Assembly: GCA_965223695.1 (NCBI GenBank) | Contig: CBDCXJ010000031.1 | Coordinates: forward strand, 171,248-235,247 | Direction: 5' to 3' | DNA length: 64,000 bases | Origin: JAUVPB01 sp965223695 | Lineage (GTDB): Bacteria > Actinomycetota > Thermoleophilia > Gaiellales > Gaiellaceae | Shown here: piece after piece, positions 1 to 8,847 of the stretch | Layout: every line of letters begins with the position of its first letter | Numbering within the stretch: the first letter of the stretch is position 1 | Notes under the pieces: model-generated | The model's input: the letters and a program-made list of their open reading frames with translations, nothing else | Database searches by the model: none | What the model was told of the DNA's origin: nothing | Position numbers and translations under genes: made by a program

Positions 1-669
1 GCGCTCGAGGTTGGTCTGGCGCCGGTCGTGCGCGAGTTCGTCGCCGACCTCCAGCTCAAGGATCAGCTGACCCGCGACCACGTCGTGCGCTGCGGCAGCT
101 TCGCGATCGACCTTGCCGTTCATGTCGGTCTGCCGCCCGAACAGGTGCGCGAAGCTGGTCTCGTCGGCCTGCTCCACGACGTGGGAAAGCTCGAGATTCC
201 CGACGAGATACTCAAGAAGCCGGGGCCGCTCACACAGCAGGAGTTCGCCGTGATGCAAACGCACACGACACGTGGCCACCGGATCCTTTGCGAGGCAGAG
301 GGCCTCGATTGGCTCGCGTCCGGGGTGCTCGCGCACCACGAGCGGGTCGATGGGCGTGGCTACCCGCACGGCTTGCAAGCGGATGAGATCCCGGTCGTCG
401 CGCGAGTGGTCGCGGTCTGCGACGCCTACGACGCGATGACCATCGATCGTCCCTACCGTGACGGGATGGGCGCCGAGCGCGCACGCGAGATCCTCCTCGA
501 GCACGCCGGCTCGCACTGGGACGAACGCTTCGTCAACGCTCTAGTCAGGCTGAGCGTCGAGGGTCGGCTCGTGACGGCATCCCCACTAGATCGGGTAGGC
601 CTCGAGCGCGAGTCGGCCGATCATCCGGTCGGCTGCGGGTGCTTGCCGGAGCTCGTCGAGCTCACGTAG
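1..669 (+). CDS. HD-GYP domain phosphohydrolase (5' partial)
   Basis: The reading frame is open to the window edge, so the N-terminus is missing. The first in-window start codon (GTG at 28) is probably internal. The visible domain carries the HD pair in HDVGK (near nt 175-189) and HHERVDGRGYP (near nt 334-366), which together form the metal site of HD-GYP enzymes. This family typically hydrolyses cyclic di-GMP. The missing part may hold a sensor or receiver domain. The family call is firm; the substrate is inferred from the family. Confidence 0.9.
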   Translation, partial: ALEVGLAPVVREFVADLQLKDQLTRDHVVRCGSFAIDLAVHVGLPPEQVREAGLVGLLHDVGKLEIPDEILKKPGPLTQQEFAVMQTHTTRGHRILCEAEGLDWLASGVLAHHERVDGRGYPHGLQADEIPVVARVVAVCDAYDAMTIDRPYRDGMGAERAREILLEHAGSHWDERFVNALVRLSVEGRLVTASPLDRVGLERESADHPVGCGCLPELVELT

Positions 670-699
670 CTGCGGCTCGACAAACCACCGGTCGGCGAA

Positions 700-771
700 G
701 CGGACGACGGGACTCGAACCCGCGACCCTTGGCTTGGGAAGCCAATGCTCTACCAACTGAGCTACATCCGC
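700..771 (-). tRNA. tRNA-Gly(CCC)
   Basis: On the minus strand this 72-nt cloverleaf has a 7-bp acceptor stem (GCGGATG with CGTCCGC, one G-T pair). The D-arm contains AGCTCAGTTGGTAGAGC, the anticodon loop is TTCCCAA (anticodon CCC), and the T-loop is GTTCGAATC. No CCA is encoded. It lies between the HD-GYP gene and the DUF2090 gene. Confidence 0.95.
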
Positions 772-783
772 GTAGCCCGAATT

Positions 784-1689
784 CTATCCCGCTTTGTACA
801 CCTCGATAAAGCGCGTGTAGTTGTCGGCGATGGCCTGAACGCCAGCGTCCCGGTCGCCCTCGCCAGCGGCGAGCGCCTTGACCGCGTCGCCGAAGATCGA
901 GCGGCCGATGGCGAAGCCGACGTAGCCCTGCAGGCCTGAGCCGGCGCGTAGCCATTCGTCGACCTTGGCGTGCGATGCGCCGCGGCCGAGCACGACGCAG
1001 CTCACGGCGTCGCGCCCTCCGGAGCGGACGAGCTCGGCGACCTCACGGCACTCGTCGCGCGAGTCGATTCCCTCGATCTTCCAGATGTCAGGCTCGATAC
1101 CGGCGTCGAGGATCTCGCGGATCGCGGCCATCATCAGGCCCGGGCGCACCTCGACGTCGTAGCGATTCGAGTCGCCGTCGACGCCCGCTAGCTGCGCGTC
1201 GGTCGCCGGCACCAAGAGCTCGAACAGAAACTTGCGGTCGTTCTCGTGCAGCCAGTCCGAGAGGCGCTTGAGGCGCGCCGACTGCCGCTCGTTCATTCCC
1301 GCATCGCCCTCCGTGTTGTAGCGGACGAGCACCTTCGAGAACGTCGGGTCGTACTCCTCGATCTTGGCGCCGAAGTCGTCGCCGTACTCGAAGTCGAACT
1401 CCTCCTGGCCACTCTTCTCGACCGGCATGGCGAGGTTGAACCCGGCCGCCTTGGCGTCGACCGCCACCGTTGGGCCGTACTGCCCGTCGACGAGAACACC
1501 GGCAGCCGCCTTGGGTGCGCCCGCCTCGAGCGCGCGCTGGAAGCCCTCGAAGATCAGGCGCTTCGCGTCCTGAATCTGCGCCGTCTCTTCGTCGGTGGGC
1601 GCACGCCCGCTGATTCCGAACATCTTCTCGAACGAGCCGCGGTGGTCGAACGCGAGGATGTAGAGCTTCTCGTCGTAACCCAGTGCCAT
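784..1689 (-). CDS. DUF2090 domain protein, aldolase-like
   Basis: This 301-aa protein begins MALGYDEKLYILAFDHRGSF. It matches the DUF2090 family, a TIM-barrel group that also occurs as the C-terminal half of some IolC (5-dehydro-2-deoxygluconokinase) proteins. Here it stands alone. LAFDHR near the N-terminus, FELLVPAT in the middle and WKIEGID around residue 205 are typical strand-end motifs of such barrels. It lies 17 nt downstream of glpX on the same strand, so the two are likely co-transcribed, which suggests a sugar-phosphate role. The exact substrate cannot be read from the sequence. Confidence 0.8.
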   Translation of the reverse strand: MALGYDEKLYILAFDHRGSFEKMFGISGRAPTDEETAQIQDAKRLIFEGFQRALEAGAPKAAAGVLVDGQYGPTVAVDAKAAGFNLAMPVEKSGQEEFDFEYGDDFGAKIEEYDPTFSKVLVRYNTEGDAGMNERQSARLKRLSDWLHENDRKFLFELLVPATDAQLAGVDGDSNRYDVEVRPGLMMAAIREILDAGIEPDIWKIEGIDSRDECREVAELVRSGGRDAVSCVVLGRGASHAKVDEWLRAGSGLQGYVGFAIGRSIFGDAVKALAAGEGDRDAGVQAIADNYTRFIEVYKAG

Positions 1690-1706
1690 GTGGTTCCTCC
1701 CTGGAT

Positions 1707-2714
1707 CTAGAGGGTGAGTGGCGGGGCGAACTGCTTGATCTTCGCGGGCATGTGCTCTGCCTGCGTTCTTCGCACCGTGCCGGAGCCCGTGCGCATCACG
1801 ATCGAGTCGGTCGAGGCGCCGCCGTCGCCGCCCTCGTAGCGAACGCCGCGGAGCATCGAGCCGTTCGTCACCCCGGTCGCGGCGACGAACACGCTCTCGC
1901 CGCCCACGAGGTCGGTCGTGTCGAGAACGCGGTCGAGGTCATAGCCCGCCTCGACGAGCTGTCGCCGCTCGTCGGCGTTGCGTGGCCAGAGAACGCCCTG
2001 GACGACGCCGCCCATGCAACGCATCGCGGCGGCGGCGATCACACCTTCTGGCGTGCCACCGATGCCCATGAGCAGGTCGACGCCGGTTTCCTGCGGGCGC
2101 GCGGCGGCGATCGCAGGCGCGACATCGCCGTCGGTGATCTGGTTGACCTTCGCCCCGCAGCCGCGGAGCTCCTCGATCAGACCCTTGTTTCGGTCGCGGT
2201 CGAGCACGATCACGGTGATCTCGCTGGGCTGCACGCCCTTGGCCTCGGCGGCACGCTTGATGTTCGCGCTCGGCGAGGTGGTGATGTCGACCGCGTCGGC
2301 GAGCGCAGGACCGCAGGCGATCTTGTCCATGTAGACCGCCGCGCCCGGGAAGAACATCGCGCCCTTCTCGGCGAGCGCGATGACGGCGATGGCGTTGGGC
2401 ATGCCGAGCGCGGTCAGACGCGTGCCCTCGAGTGGGTCGACGGCAACGTCGACCTCGGGCGGCTGGCCGTTGCCGATCTCCTCGCCGTTGTAGAGCATCG
2501 GCGCCTCGTCCTTCTCACCCTCGCCGATGACGACAACGCCGTGCATCGTCACGGTGTCGAGCATGAGGCGCATCGCGTCAACGGCCGCCTGATCTGCGTC
2601 TTCCTTGCGGCCCCTGCCGATCCATCGGCCGGCGGCGAGTGCCGCCACCTCGGTGACGCGGACGAGCTCGAGCGCGAGGTCTCGGCCAGGCGTCGAAGGA
2701 CTAGCGTTGGCCAT
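1707..2714 (-). CDS. glpX: Class II fructose-1,6-bisphosphatase GlpX
   Basis: A 335-aa protein of normal GlpX length. Metal and substrate motifs are GEGEKDEAPML (residues 64-74) and DPLEGT (93-98), followed by the conserved NAIAVIALAEKGAM segment. GlpX hydrolyses fructose-1,6-bisphosphate to fructose-6-phosphate in gluconeogenesis and is the usual FBPase of actinobacteria. It is first in a minus-strand pair with the DUF2090 gene, and its start faces the divergent hydrolase gene at 2787. Confidence 0.95.
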   Translation of the reverse strand: MANASPSTPGRDLALELVRVTEVAALAAGRWIGRGRKEDADQAAVDAMRLMLDTVTMHGVVVIGEGEKDEAPMLYNGEEIGNGQPPEVDVAVDPLEGTRLTALGMPNAIAVIALAEKGAMFFPGAAVYMDKIACGPALADAVDITTSPSANIKRAAEAKGVQPSEITVIVLDRDRNKGLIEELRGCGAKVNQITDGDVAPAIAAARPQETGVDLLMGIGGTPEGVIAAAAMRCMGGVVQGVLWPRNADERRQLVEAGYDLDRVLDTTDLVGGESVFVAATGVTNGSMLRGVRYEGGDGGASTDSIVMRTGSGTVRRTQAEHMPAKIKQFAPPLTL

Positions 2715-2786
2715 CCTGGGCGCTTATCCTAGTCGTCCGTCCGTCGGTCAACGGCGCCCAGCCGGAAGCCCGAAAACGACAGCGCT

Positions 2787-4004
2787 GTGCTCAAGCGAAT
2801 GTGGATCCTTGCCGTCCTGTTTCGGCCAGCGCGCCTGGTTCTCATCGGCATCCTCGCGGGGCTGATCGCGCTCGGCGTCATCTACGGGCCTTGGATCGCA
2901 GCGCAGGCACGCGCGGTCGGCGCCCTCTCGACGACCTACGAGACGCCGCTTCTGTCGTGGGTCACGCAGAAGCTGACCGACGAGCCGCGTCTGATGGACA
3001 CGAGACTGGCCGGGCAGGAAGTGACGATCGTCGAGCCGAGCGGCGACGGTCCCTGGCACACGGTTCTCCTGATCAATGGGGCCACCAGCGGCGGGCGCTT
3101 CGACAGCAGTGTCCTGCAGATGGCAACGGGCCTGGCGCGCGTGGGACATCGCGTGGCTGTGCTCGACGCGCCCGACCCTAGTAGCGGCGAGCTGTCGCTC
3201 ACAGTTGAAGAGGACACCATGCGCGTCGCCCGCGCGCTGGCGCGCTCGAGCTCGAGCCGCGACGGCGAGCTCTCGCTCGTCGGTCTCGGACTCGGTGGAA
3301 CGCTCGCGCTGATCATCGCCCAGGACAGGGCGCTGGCTCCGAAAGTGCCGCTCGTGGTGGCCGTCTCGCCTCTCACCGACCTGGTCGAGCTCGGACGGCT
3401 GGCGACGACGGGCTTTCACGACGGAAGTGCCGGGCTCACGCGCCTTCCCGTCCCCAAGGAGCTCCTCGAGACCGCCGCGGACGTTCTGCTCGAGGCGCTG
3501 CCCCGTGGCCCGACGCGCGATCTGCTTGCCGCCGAGATCGACAGCGCCTTCGCCGAGCAGGCGCGCGAACAGGCCCGCGCGGCCCGCAGAGATGACCCGA
3601 CGCCAGCTGGTGACCCATTTGCCGCGCTGGCGGCGATCCCGGACGGGCTTCTCGACCCCGCGTCGCGGGCCGTGGTCGACCTGCTCGCCAACGACGACCC
3701 CGAAGCCTACGACGCTCTGTACCAGGCGCTGCCGAGCGAGGCGCGACGCCGGGTCGAGCGCCTCTCCCCCGCGCGCGACGCACGCCGTCTGAGCGCCCGC
3801 GTCGAGCTGGCGGTGGCCGGTGCCGACCCCCTGGTGCCCCTCGCGCAAGCGCAGGCCCTGCAGGAGACGGCGCCGAACGTGAGGATCACGGTGTCAGATG
3901 CGTTCTCGTCGACCGAGTCGCGTCCTACGCTCGACGGACCGGGCGACTTCGTCAGGATCGACGCGCTGCTGGTCCGGGCGCTGCACGCGATTCGTAACGG
4001 GTAG
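2787..4004 (+). CDS. Membrane-anchored alpha/beta-hydrolase-fold protein lacking the canonical serine
   Basis: A 405-aa protein with a GTG start. An N-terminal hydrophobic segment (about residues 14-34) should anchor it in the membrane, with an alpha/beta-hydrolase-like domain after it. VLLINGATSGG (about 93-103) resembles the oxyanion-hole strand. At the nucleophile elbow the sequence is GLGLGG (166-171), so glycine sits where G-x-S-x-G would have serine. LAVAGADPLVPLAQAQAL near the C-terminus resembles the acid-loop region. It may be non-catalytic or use another residue. The fold is inferred from motifs; the function is unknown. Confidence 0.7.
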   Translation: MLKRMWILAVLFRPARLVLIGILAGLIALGVIYGPWIAAQARAVGALSTTYETPLLSWVTQKLTDEPRLMDTRLAGQEVTIVEPSGDGPWHTVLLINGATSGGRFDSSVLQMATGLARVGHRVAVLDAPDPSSGELSLTVEEDTMRVARALARSSSSRDGELSLVGLGLGGTLALIIAQDRALAPKVPLVVAVSPLTDLVELGRLATTGFHDGSAGLTRLPVPKELLETAADVLLEALPRGPTRDLLAAEIDSAFAEQAREQARAARRDDPTPAGDPFAALAAIPDGLLDPASRAVVDLLANDDPEAYDALYQALPSEARRRVERLSPARDARRLSARVELAVAGADPLVPLAQAQALQETAPNVRITVSDAFSSTESRPTLDGPGDFVRIDALLVRALHAIRNG

Positions 4005-4025
4005 TCGCTCCGGCGCCGAGCTCAG

Positions 4026-5621
4026 TTACATACGTTCTGGCGCCTCGACTCCGACGAGATCGAGGCAGCGAGCAACCACGCCCTGCGTTGCCTTGCAGAG
4101 CGCCAGCCGGAAGGTCTGTTGCTCGGCGGTGACCGACTCGAAGTGCTTCTGCAGCACCTTGTGATGGTGGTAGAAGCGATGGAAGTCGTCGGCGAGCCGC
4201 ACGGCGTAGACCGTTATCGCGTGTGGGCCGCGCCGCTCGGTTGCTTCGGCGACGACGTCCGGGAACTCGAGTAGCCGCTTGATGAGATCTCGCTCCTCGT
4301 CGCCGAGCCCCTCGTAGGGCGCGGGCTCGATCGGGGCGCCGACGGCCTCGCCGAAGATGCCGCACGTACGCGCGTGCACGTACTGGACGTAGTAGACCGG
4401 GTTCTTGTTCGTCTTCTCGGCCGCGAGCTCGACGTCGATGTCGATCGTCTGATCGTGCCCGCGCGTGACCAGGTACCAGCGGGCGGCATCGACACCGACC
4501 TCGTCGAGGAGCTCCTCGAGCAACACGATGTCGCCACGACGCTTCGAGACGCGCTTGGCCTCGCCCTTGTCGGTCAGGTGGACGAGCTGGTAGATCAGCA
4601 CCTCGACCTCGTCCGCTGTCCGGCCGCAGGCGCCGGCGAGCGCCTTCAGCCAGGGCACGTACCCGTGATGATCGGCGCCGAGCACGTAGACGAGGCGCTC
4701 GAATCCGCGCGCGAACTTCTTCCTCATGTAGACGGCGTCGGCCGCCTCGTAGGTGGGAAGGCCGCCCCGCTCCTCGGAGCGAACGAGCACGCGATCCTTC
4801 TCGTCGCCGAAGGCGCTCGAGCGGATCCACACGGCGCCGTCAGCCTCGTAGGTGTCGAGCTCCTGGAGCAACGCCGGAATCTCGGCCTCGAGGGCGCTCT
4901 GGCGCTCCCAGCTGTCGATCGAGATGCGAAAGCGTTCGAGGGTCACCTCGATCCTCTCAAGCATCGCCGGGACGGGGTCGCCATCCAGCTCGGCGAGGTC
5001 GGCGATGTAGTCACCGTGATAGCCGTCTTCGGGCGGCTCGTCGCCACGCCGGCGCGCGTCGACCGAGGCCCGGAAGCGCTCCATCTGGGTGCCGGCGTCG
5101 TTGTAGTAGTACTCGCGCTCGACGTCGTGCCCCGCGAACTCGAGCAGCCTGGCAACCGCGTCACCGTAGGCACCGTTACGAGCTGAGCCGACGGTTAGCG
5201 GCCCGGTTGGATTGGCCGAGACGAGCTCGACCTGGACACGCTCCGAGGGCGCGGCCGAGCCCGAGCCGTAGCTCGCGCCCGCGGCGAGGATCTCGCCGAG
5301 GGCGTCGCCATACCAGCCGTCACCAACGCGCAGGTTGATGAAGCCGGGGCCGGCGATCTCTGGCTCGCTGGCAAGCACGTCGGATGCCCGGAGCTCTGCA
5401 GCCAACTCGCTGGCGACGTCACGCGGCGGCCTCCCGATCTTCTTGGCGAGTTGCAGCGCGACCGTCGCCGCGTAGTCGCCGTGAGTCGGGTCGCTCGGCC
5501 GCTCGAGCGCGACCTCCACGGGCTCGCCGGCAAGCGCACTCGCGGCGGCCGCCAGCGGGTCGGCCAGGGCCGAGAGCGAGTCAGACGGCATGGAGCGCCC
5601 GCCCGTTGGCCGAGATGCCAC
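4026..5621 (-). CDS. argS: Arginyl-tRNA synthetase
   Basis: Class I aminoacyl-tRNA synthetase of about 530 aa that charges tRNA-Arg. Visible are the N-terminal Add1-type domain, the SANPTGPL lead-in to the ATP site, the KRVSKRRGD counterpart of KMSKS, and a C-terminal DALR-type anticodon-binding domain ending in EAPERM. The lead-in is followed by TVGSARNG, so neither histidine of the usual HIGH/HIGG signature is kept. The start could be GTG at 5621 or ATG at 5591; the latter fits family N-termini better. It converges on the hydrolase gene with a 21-nt gap. Confidence 0.93.
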   Translation of the reverse strand: MASRPTGGRSMPSDSLSALADPLAAAASALAGEPVEVALERPSDPTHGDYAATVALQLAKKIGRPPRDVASELAAELRASDVLASEPEIAGPGFINLRVGDGWYGDALGEILAAGASYGSGSAAPSERVQVELVSANPTGPLTVGSARNGAYGDAVARLLEFAGHDVEREYYYNDAGTQMERFRASVDARRRGDEPPEDGYHGDYIADLAELDGDPVPAMLERIEVTLERFRISIDSWERQSALEAEIPALLQELDTYEADGAVWIRSSAFGDEKDRVLVRSEERGGLPTYEAADAVYMRKKFARGFERLVYVLGADHHGYVPWLKALAGACGRTADEVEVLIYQLVHLTDKGEAKRVSKRRGDIVLLEELLDEVGVDAARWYLVTRGHDQTIDIDVELAAEKTNKNPVYYVQYVHARTCGIFGEAVGAPIEPAPYEGLGDEERDLIKRLLEFPDVVAEATERRGPHAITVYAVRLADDFHRFYHHHKVLQKHFESVTAEQQTFRLALCKATQGVVARCLDLVGVEAPERM

Positions 5622-5857
5622 GCAGGGCGCCGGTTCGCGAGACGCCGCTCAAAGGTTCCGCCTCATGCGCCGACATATTCTGCATCTCGGCACACTCCTG
5701 GCGCGGGTTTTCAGCCCGTCATATGGTGAGGTTCTAAGCCGCACGCCACAGTATAGGAGGGCCTCTGCTCGCGTCGAAGCCCAGAGGCTGGTCTCTGTGC
5801 CCGCGCTTAGTGGCGCGAGGTCTCGACCGCCGCACTCTGCCTCGGTGGGCTCAGGCC

Positions 5858-7240
5858 AGTCAAGTCGCCTGTGGTGGTGTAATTGCTCGTCGGTTTTGTT
5901 ATCCGGGTTTGAGTTCGACGAGTTCCTCTCGTTCTTCGTTGGTGTGGTTGTCGAGGATCTGGCTGATGGATTCGGCTGAGAGGTAGCGTCGGTTGACGAG
6001 CCACTCGTCGTTCTGTTCGATTAGCAAGGCGCCGGCGAGACGGAGCGCTGAGGCGTCGTTGGGGAAGATGCCGACGATGGCGGTGCGCCGGCCGATCTCG
6101 CGGTTGACACGCTCGAGGGGGTTGGTGCTTCTGAGTTTGGGCCAATGCGCGGCCGGGAAGTGGTAGAAGGCCAGGAGGTCTTCTTCGGCGCGCTCGAGCA
6201 GCTCGGCGATCTTGGGTAGTGGATCTTGGAAGCGCTCGAGCACTTCACCGAGCCTGGCTTTCGCGGCCTCGAGGTTCGGGGCGTCGAAGATTTCTCTGAG
6301 GGCGGCTGCGACGAGACCGCGCTCCGTGCGGCGGCAGTGGCCTTGCATGTTGCGGACGAAATGGACCGTGCAACGCTGCCACGGGCAGGCCAGGATCCGC
6401 TCGATCGCCGTCTTGAGGCCCTCGTGCTGGTCGGACACCGCGAGGCGGATGCCCTGGAGGCCACGGGAGCGAAGCCCACGCAAGAAATCGAGCCAGAACG
6501 CCTCGGTCTCTGTCTCGCCGATATCGATGCCGATCACCTCCCGCTGAGGTGACTCGTGAACGGCGTAGGCGACAACCAGAGCCTTGCTGCGGACATGCTC
6601 TCGATCCCTGACCTTCAGGTGCTTGGCGTCGAGCCACAGATAAGGGAACTCGCCTTCCAATGGCCGGTTACGGAACGCATCGACGCGCTCATCAAGCTCT
6701 AGGCAGATGCTCGAGACCCTGTCTTTGCTCATGCCGTGGATCCCGAGCTGCTCGACAAGCCGGTCGACCTTGCGCGTTGAGACACCGTTGACGTAGGCCT
6801 CCATCACACACGCAACGATCGCCTGCTCACACGGCCGACGCGGCTCCAGAAACGACGGGAAATACGACGACCCATCACGCTTGCGCGGAACAGCCAGCTC
6901 GAGCTCGCCAACGCGCGTCTCCCACAACCTCGGGCGATACCCGTTCCGGTGCGTCACCCTCTCCGCGCTCACCTCGCCACGCGCAGCACCGATCTCCGTG
7001 CTGATCTCCGCCTCCATCAACTCCCCAGCCACCACCGCCACCGCCTCACGGAGGAAGTCGGCATGCTCGGACATCAACGTCTTGGCAACGACCTCGCCAC
7101 TCGTCATGCTCTGTGTCTCGGCCATCGTGGTGTTTCCCCTCGTCAGTCGACTTGGCGTCAACCGACGAGTCTGGAGCCCACGCTGGCCGGACTACCCCCG
7201 CTCACCGCGAACCCGTTACACCACTTCTACCGACGTGACC
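5858..7240 (-). mobile_element. IS256-family insertion sequence, complete, 8-bp target duplication
   Basis: A 1383-bp element with one transposase on the minus strand. The ends are imperfect inverted repeats: 5859-5882 and the complement of 7216-7239 share GTGGTGTAA plus GTCA-GTCG blocks. Outside them the same octamer CTCAGGCC lies at 5850-5857 and at 7241-7248, the direct repeat expected from IS256-type insertion. Intact ends, target duplication and an open transposase suggest a recent insertion. A decayed relative of its transposase-start end is at 13287-13506. Confidence 0.9.
5899..7125 (-). CDS. IS256-family transposase (mutator type)
   Basis: DDE transposase of about 408 aa from the ATG at 7125; an upstream in-frame start at 7161 would add 12 residues. 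Catalytic aspartates are recognisable in LWLDAKHLKV and AVSDQHEGL, and the glutamate in STNPLERVNREIGRR. CTVHFVRNMQGH is the family C-x-x-H region. It catalyses copy-out/paste-in transposition of the surrounding element. The frame is intact with no stop or shift. Confidence 0.95.
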   Translation of the reverse strand: MAETQSMTSGEVVAKTLMSEHADFLREAVAVVAGELMEAEISTEIGAARGEVSAERVTHRNGYRPRLWETRVGELELAVPRKRDGSSYFPSFLEPRRPCEQAIVACVMEAYVNGVSTRKVDRLVEQLGIHGMSKDRVSSICLELDERVDAFRNRPLEGEFPYLWLDAKHLKVRDREHVRSKALVVAYAVHESPQREVIGIDIGETETEAFWLDFLRGLRSRGLQGIRLAVSDQHEGLKTAIERILACPWQRCTVHFVRNMQGHCRRTERGLVAAALREIFDAPNLEAAKARLGEVLERFQDPLPKIAELLERAEEDLLAFYHFPAAHWPKLRSTNPLERVNREIGRRTAIVGIFPNDASALRLAGALLIEQNDEWLVNRRYLSAESISQILDNHTNEEREELVELKPG

Positions 7241-7366
7241 CTCAGGCCAGCTTGACCCTGAACGGCCGGCAGTCGAGCTTGCTCTTGTTTCCGGCCGCGC
7301 CAGGGGGCCATCAGGGTGCCACGGGCGCGCCATAGAGGGCCACGAGCGTGCCAAACGGCGCTAAAA

Positions 7367-7525
7367 GGGCCACCGACGGCCAGGCGGTCGCCTCGGCGCG
7401 CCGCCCAGGGCACCAACCGGCCAGGCCCTGTTCGGTCAGCCTCGGCGCCGCCACGCGTTCGGGGTCGCCTGAGCGAGGGGCGGATCATGTCCCCCGTTCG
7501 GCCCCCGGGGTCGCGTCTTGGTTAC
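7367..7525. repeat. Direct repeat copy 1 (~158 bp) upstream of the nitroreductase
   Basis: This GC-rich non-coding block is repeated at 8539-8695 in the same orientation. The best conserved stretches are GGCGCGCCGCCCAGGGCAC, GTCGCCTGAGCGAGGGGCGG and TCCCCCGTTCGGCCCCCGGG. Both copies end at GTTAC, and weaker similarity (CAGGGTGCCACG) extends to the left. I see no gene in 7249-7662 apart from this repeat. A TAGAGT hexamer near 7613 could be a -10 box for the nitroreductase. The repeat pair brackets that gene, as expected for a duplicated intergenic element or a recombination-mediated insertion. Confidence 0.75.
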
Positions 7526-7662
7526 GTCGAGCAGGACGCCAGCTCGGCGAGTAACACGGCCGGGCACTCGATCTGGCTGTTCGACTTCCGCTAGCGGCGG
7601 GGAATTCGTGGGTAGAGTGGGCGTCCCCGGGGCCATCCCGTCCGGGCCAGGCGAGGAGCCCC

Positions 7663-8304
7663 GTGTCTGCCCCCTTCGATCTGTCCGTCACCGACGAGCT
7701 GCTCAGCACCACGCGAGCGGTTCGCCGGCGCCTCGATCTCGAGCGCCCGGTCGAGCGCGAGGTGATTCTCGATTGCATCCGACTCTCCCAGCAGGCGCCC
7801 ACGGGCGGCAACCGGCAGGACTGGAGCTGGGTCGTCGTGACCGACGCCGGCAAGCGCAAGGCCCTCGCGGAGCTCTACGCGGAGCCCGGCAACGTCTATC
7901 TCCCCCAGGCGCGCGCGGCGGTGCCCGACGACGACGCCCAGACCGGGCGCGTCTACGACTCCGCCCTCTACCTGAACGAGATCCTCGCCGACGTTCCGGT
8001 CCACGTGATTCCGTGCATGCAGGGACGGCTGCCGCAGAACGCGAACAACGCGATGGCTGCGGTCATGTACGGCTCGATCTTCCCGGCGGTCTGGAGCTTC
8101 CAGATCGCCCTGCGCAGTCGCGGCCTCGGCTCGGCTCTCACGACCCTGCACCTGTTCAAGGAGCAGGACGCGGCCAAGCTCCTGGGCATCCCCGACGACG
8201 TGAGCCAGGTCGGGCTGCTGCCCGTGGCCTACACGAAGGGCACGGACTTCAAGCACGCGAAGCGTCCGCCGCCGGAGTCCATCACCCACTTCAATTCCTG
8301 GTAG
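7663..8304 (+). CDS. Nitroreductase family protein
   Basis: A 213-aa FMN-dependent nitroreductase-fold protein with a GTG start preceded by GGCGAGGAG. TTRAVRRRLDLERPVE and SQQAPTGGNRQDWSWVVV match the family's N-terminal R-x-x-R and FMN-phosphate binding segments. GSIFPAVWSFQIALRSRGLGSALTT matches the central helix and turn. Such enzymes use NAD(P)H to reduce nitro groups, quinones or flavins; the substrate is unknown. It stands alone between two copies of a non-coding direct repeat. Confidence 0.88.
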   Translation: MSAPFDLSVTDELLSTTRAVRRRLDLERPVEREVILDCIRLSQQAPTGGNRQDWSWVVVTDAGKRKALAELYAEPGNVYLPQARAAVPDDDAQTGRVYDSALYLNEILADVPVHVIPCMQGRLPQNANNAMAAVMYGSIFPAVWSFQIALRSRGLGSALTTLHLFKEQDAAKLLGIPDDVSQVGLLPVAYTKGTDFKHAKRPPPESITHFNSW

Positions 8305-8538
8305 TCGCCCGGGCCGGTCCTCGGCGATCCGCCACCAGATGGCCCCCTAAAGGAAACACCGGCCGAAGTGCTGGGAAACCCCTGTATCCATAGGGTTTCC
8401 AGCAACAACGGGTGGCCCCCTTGGCCCCCCAGGCCCGAAAATCGCCCAGTCCATAGGCCTCACGGCGGCCCCAGGGTGCCACGAAGGGGCCGATAGGAGC
8501 CCAAATCGGCGCCGCCAGGGTGCCGAACCGTGCCAAGA

Positions 8539-8695
8539 GGGGCCACCGGCAACCAGGCGGCCGCCCTCGGCGCGCCGCCCAGGGCACAATCGGCCGAGCC
8601 CCGTTCGGTCAGCGGATGCCCCACGCGTTCGAGGTCGCCTGAGCGAGGGGCGGAGCTTGTCCCCCGTTCGGCCCCCGGGGTCGCGTGTTAGTTAC
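8539..8695. repeat. Direct repeat copy 2 (~158 bp) downstream of the nitroreductase
   Basis: Second copy of the block at 7367-7525, with several substitutions and small indels, so it is not a fresh duplication. The remaining non-coding DNA from 8305 to 8847 holds further GGTGCC/GGCCCC-rich sequence and no convincing gene. Confidence 0.75.
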
Positions 8696-8847
8696 CCCAA
8701 TCCCCGGCCATCCCGGGTTACGCTCGAACTCCGGTCCGCGCTTAGACAGCCGCGTGCCAAGGACGCGTTAAGCGTCTGCCAACCAGATCGCGCGAAGCTC
8801 GCAATCGAGCCACCTATGCGTAACGATCCTTTTGATCCGAGCCCCAG

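Noticed and set aside
2748..3848. 366-aa minus-strand frame opposite the hydrolase gene
   Set aside because: Antisense shadow; it shows no family motif, while the plus strand has a signal anchor and a hydrolase-like domain.
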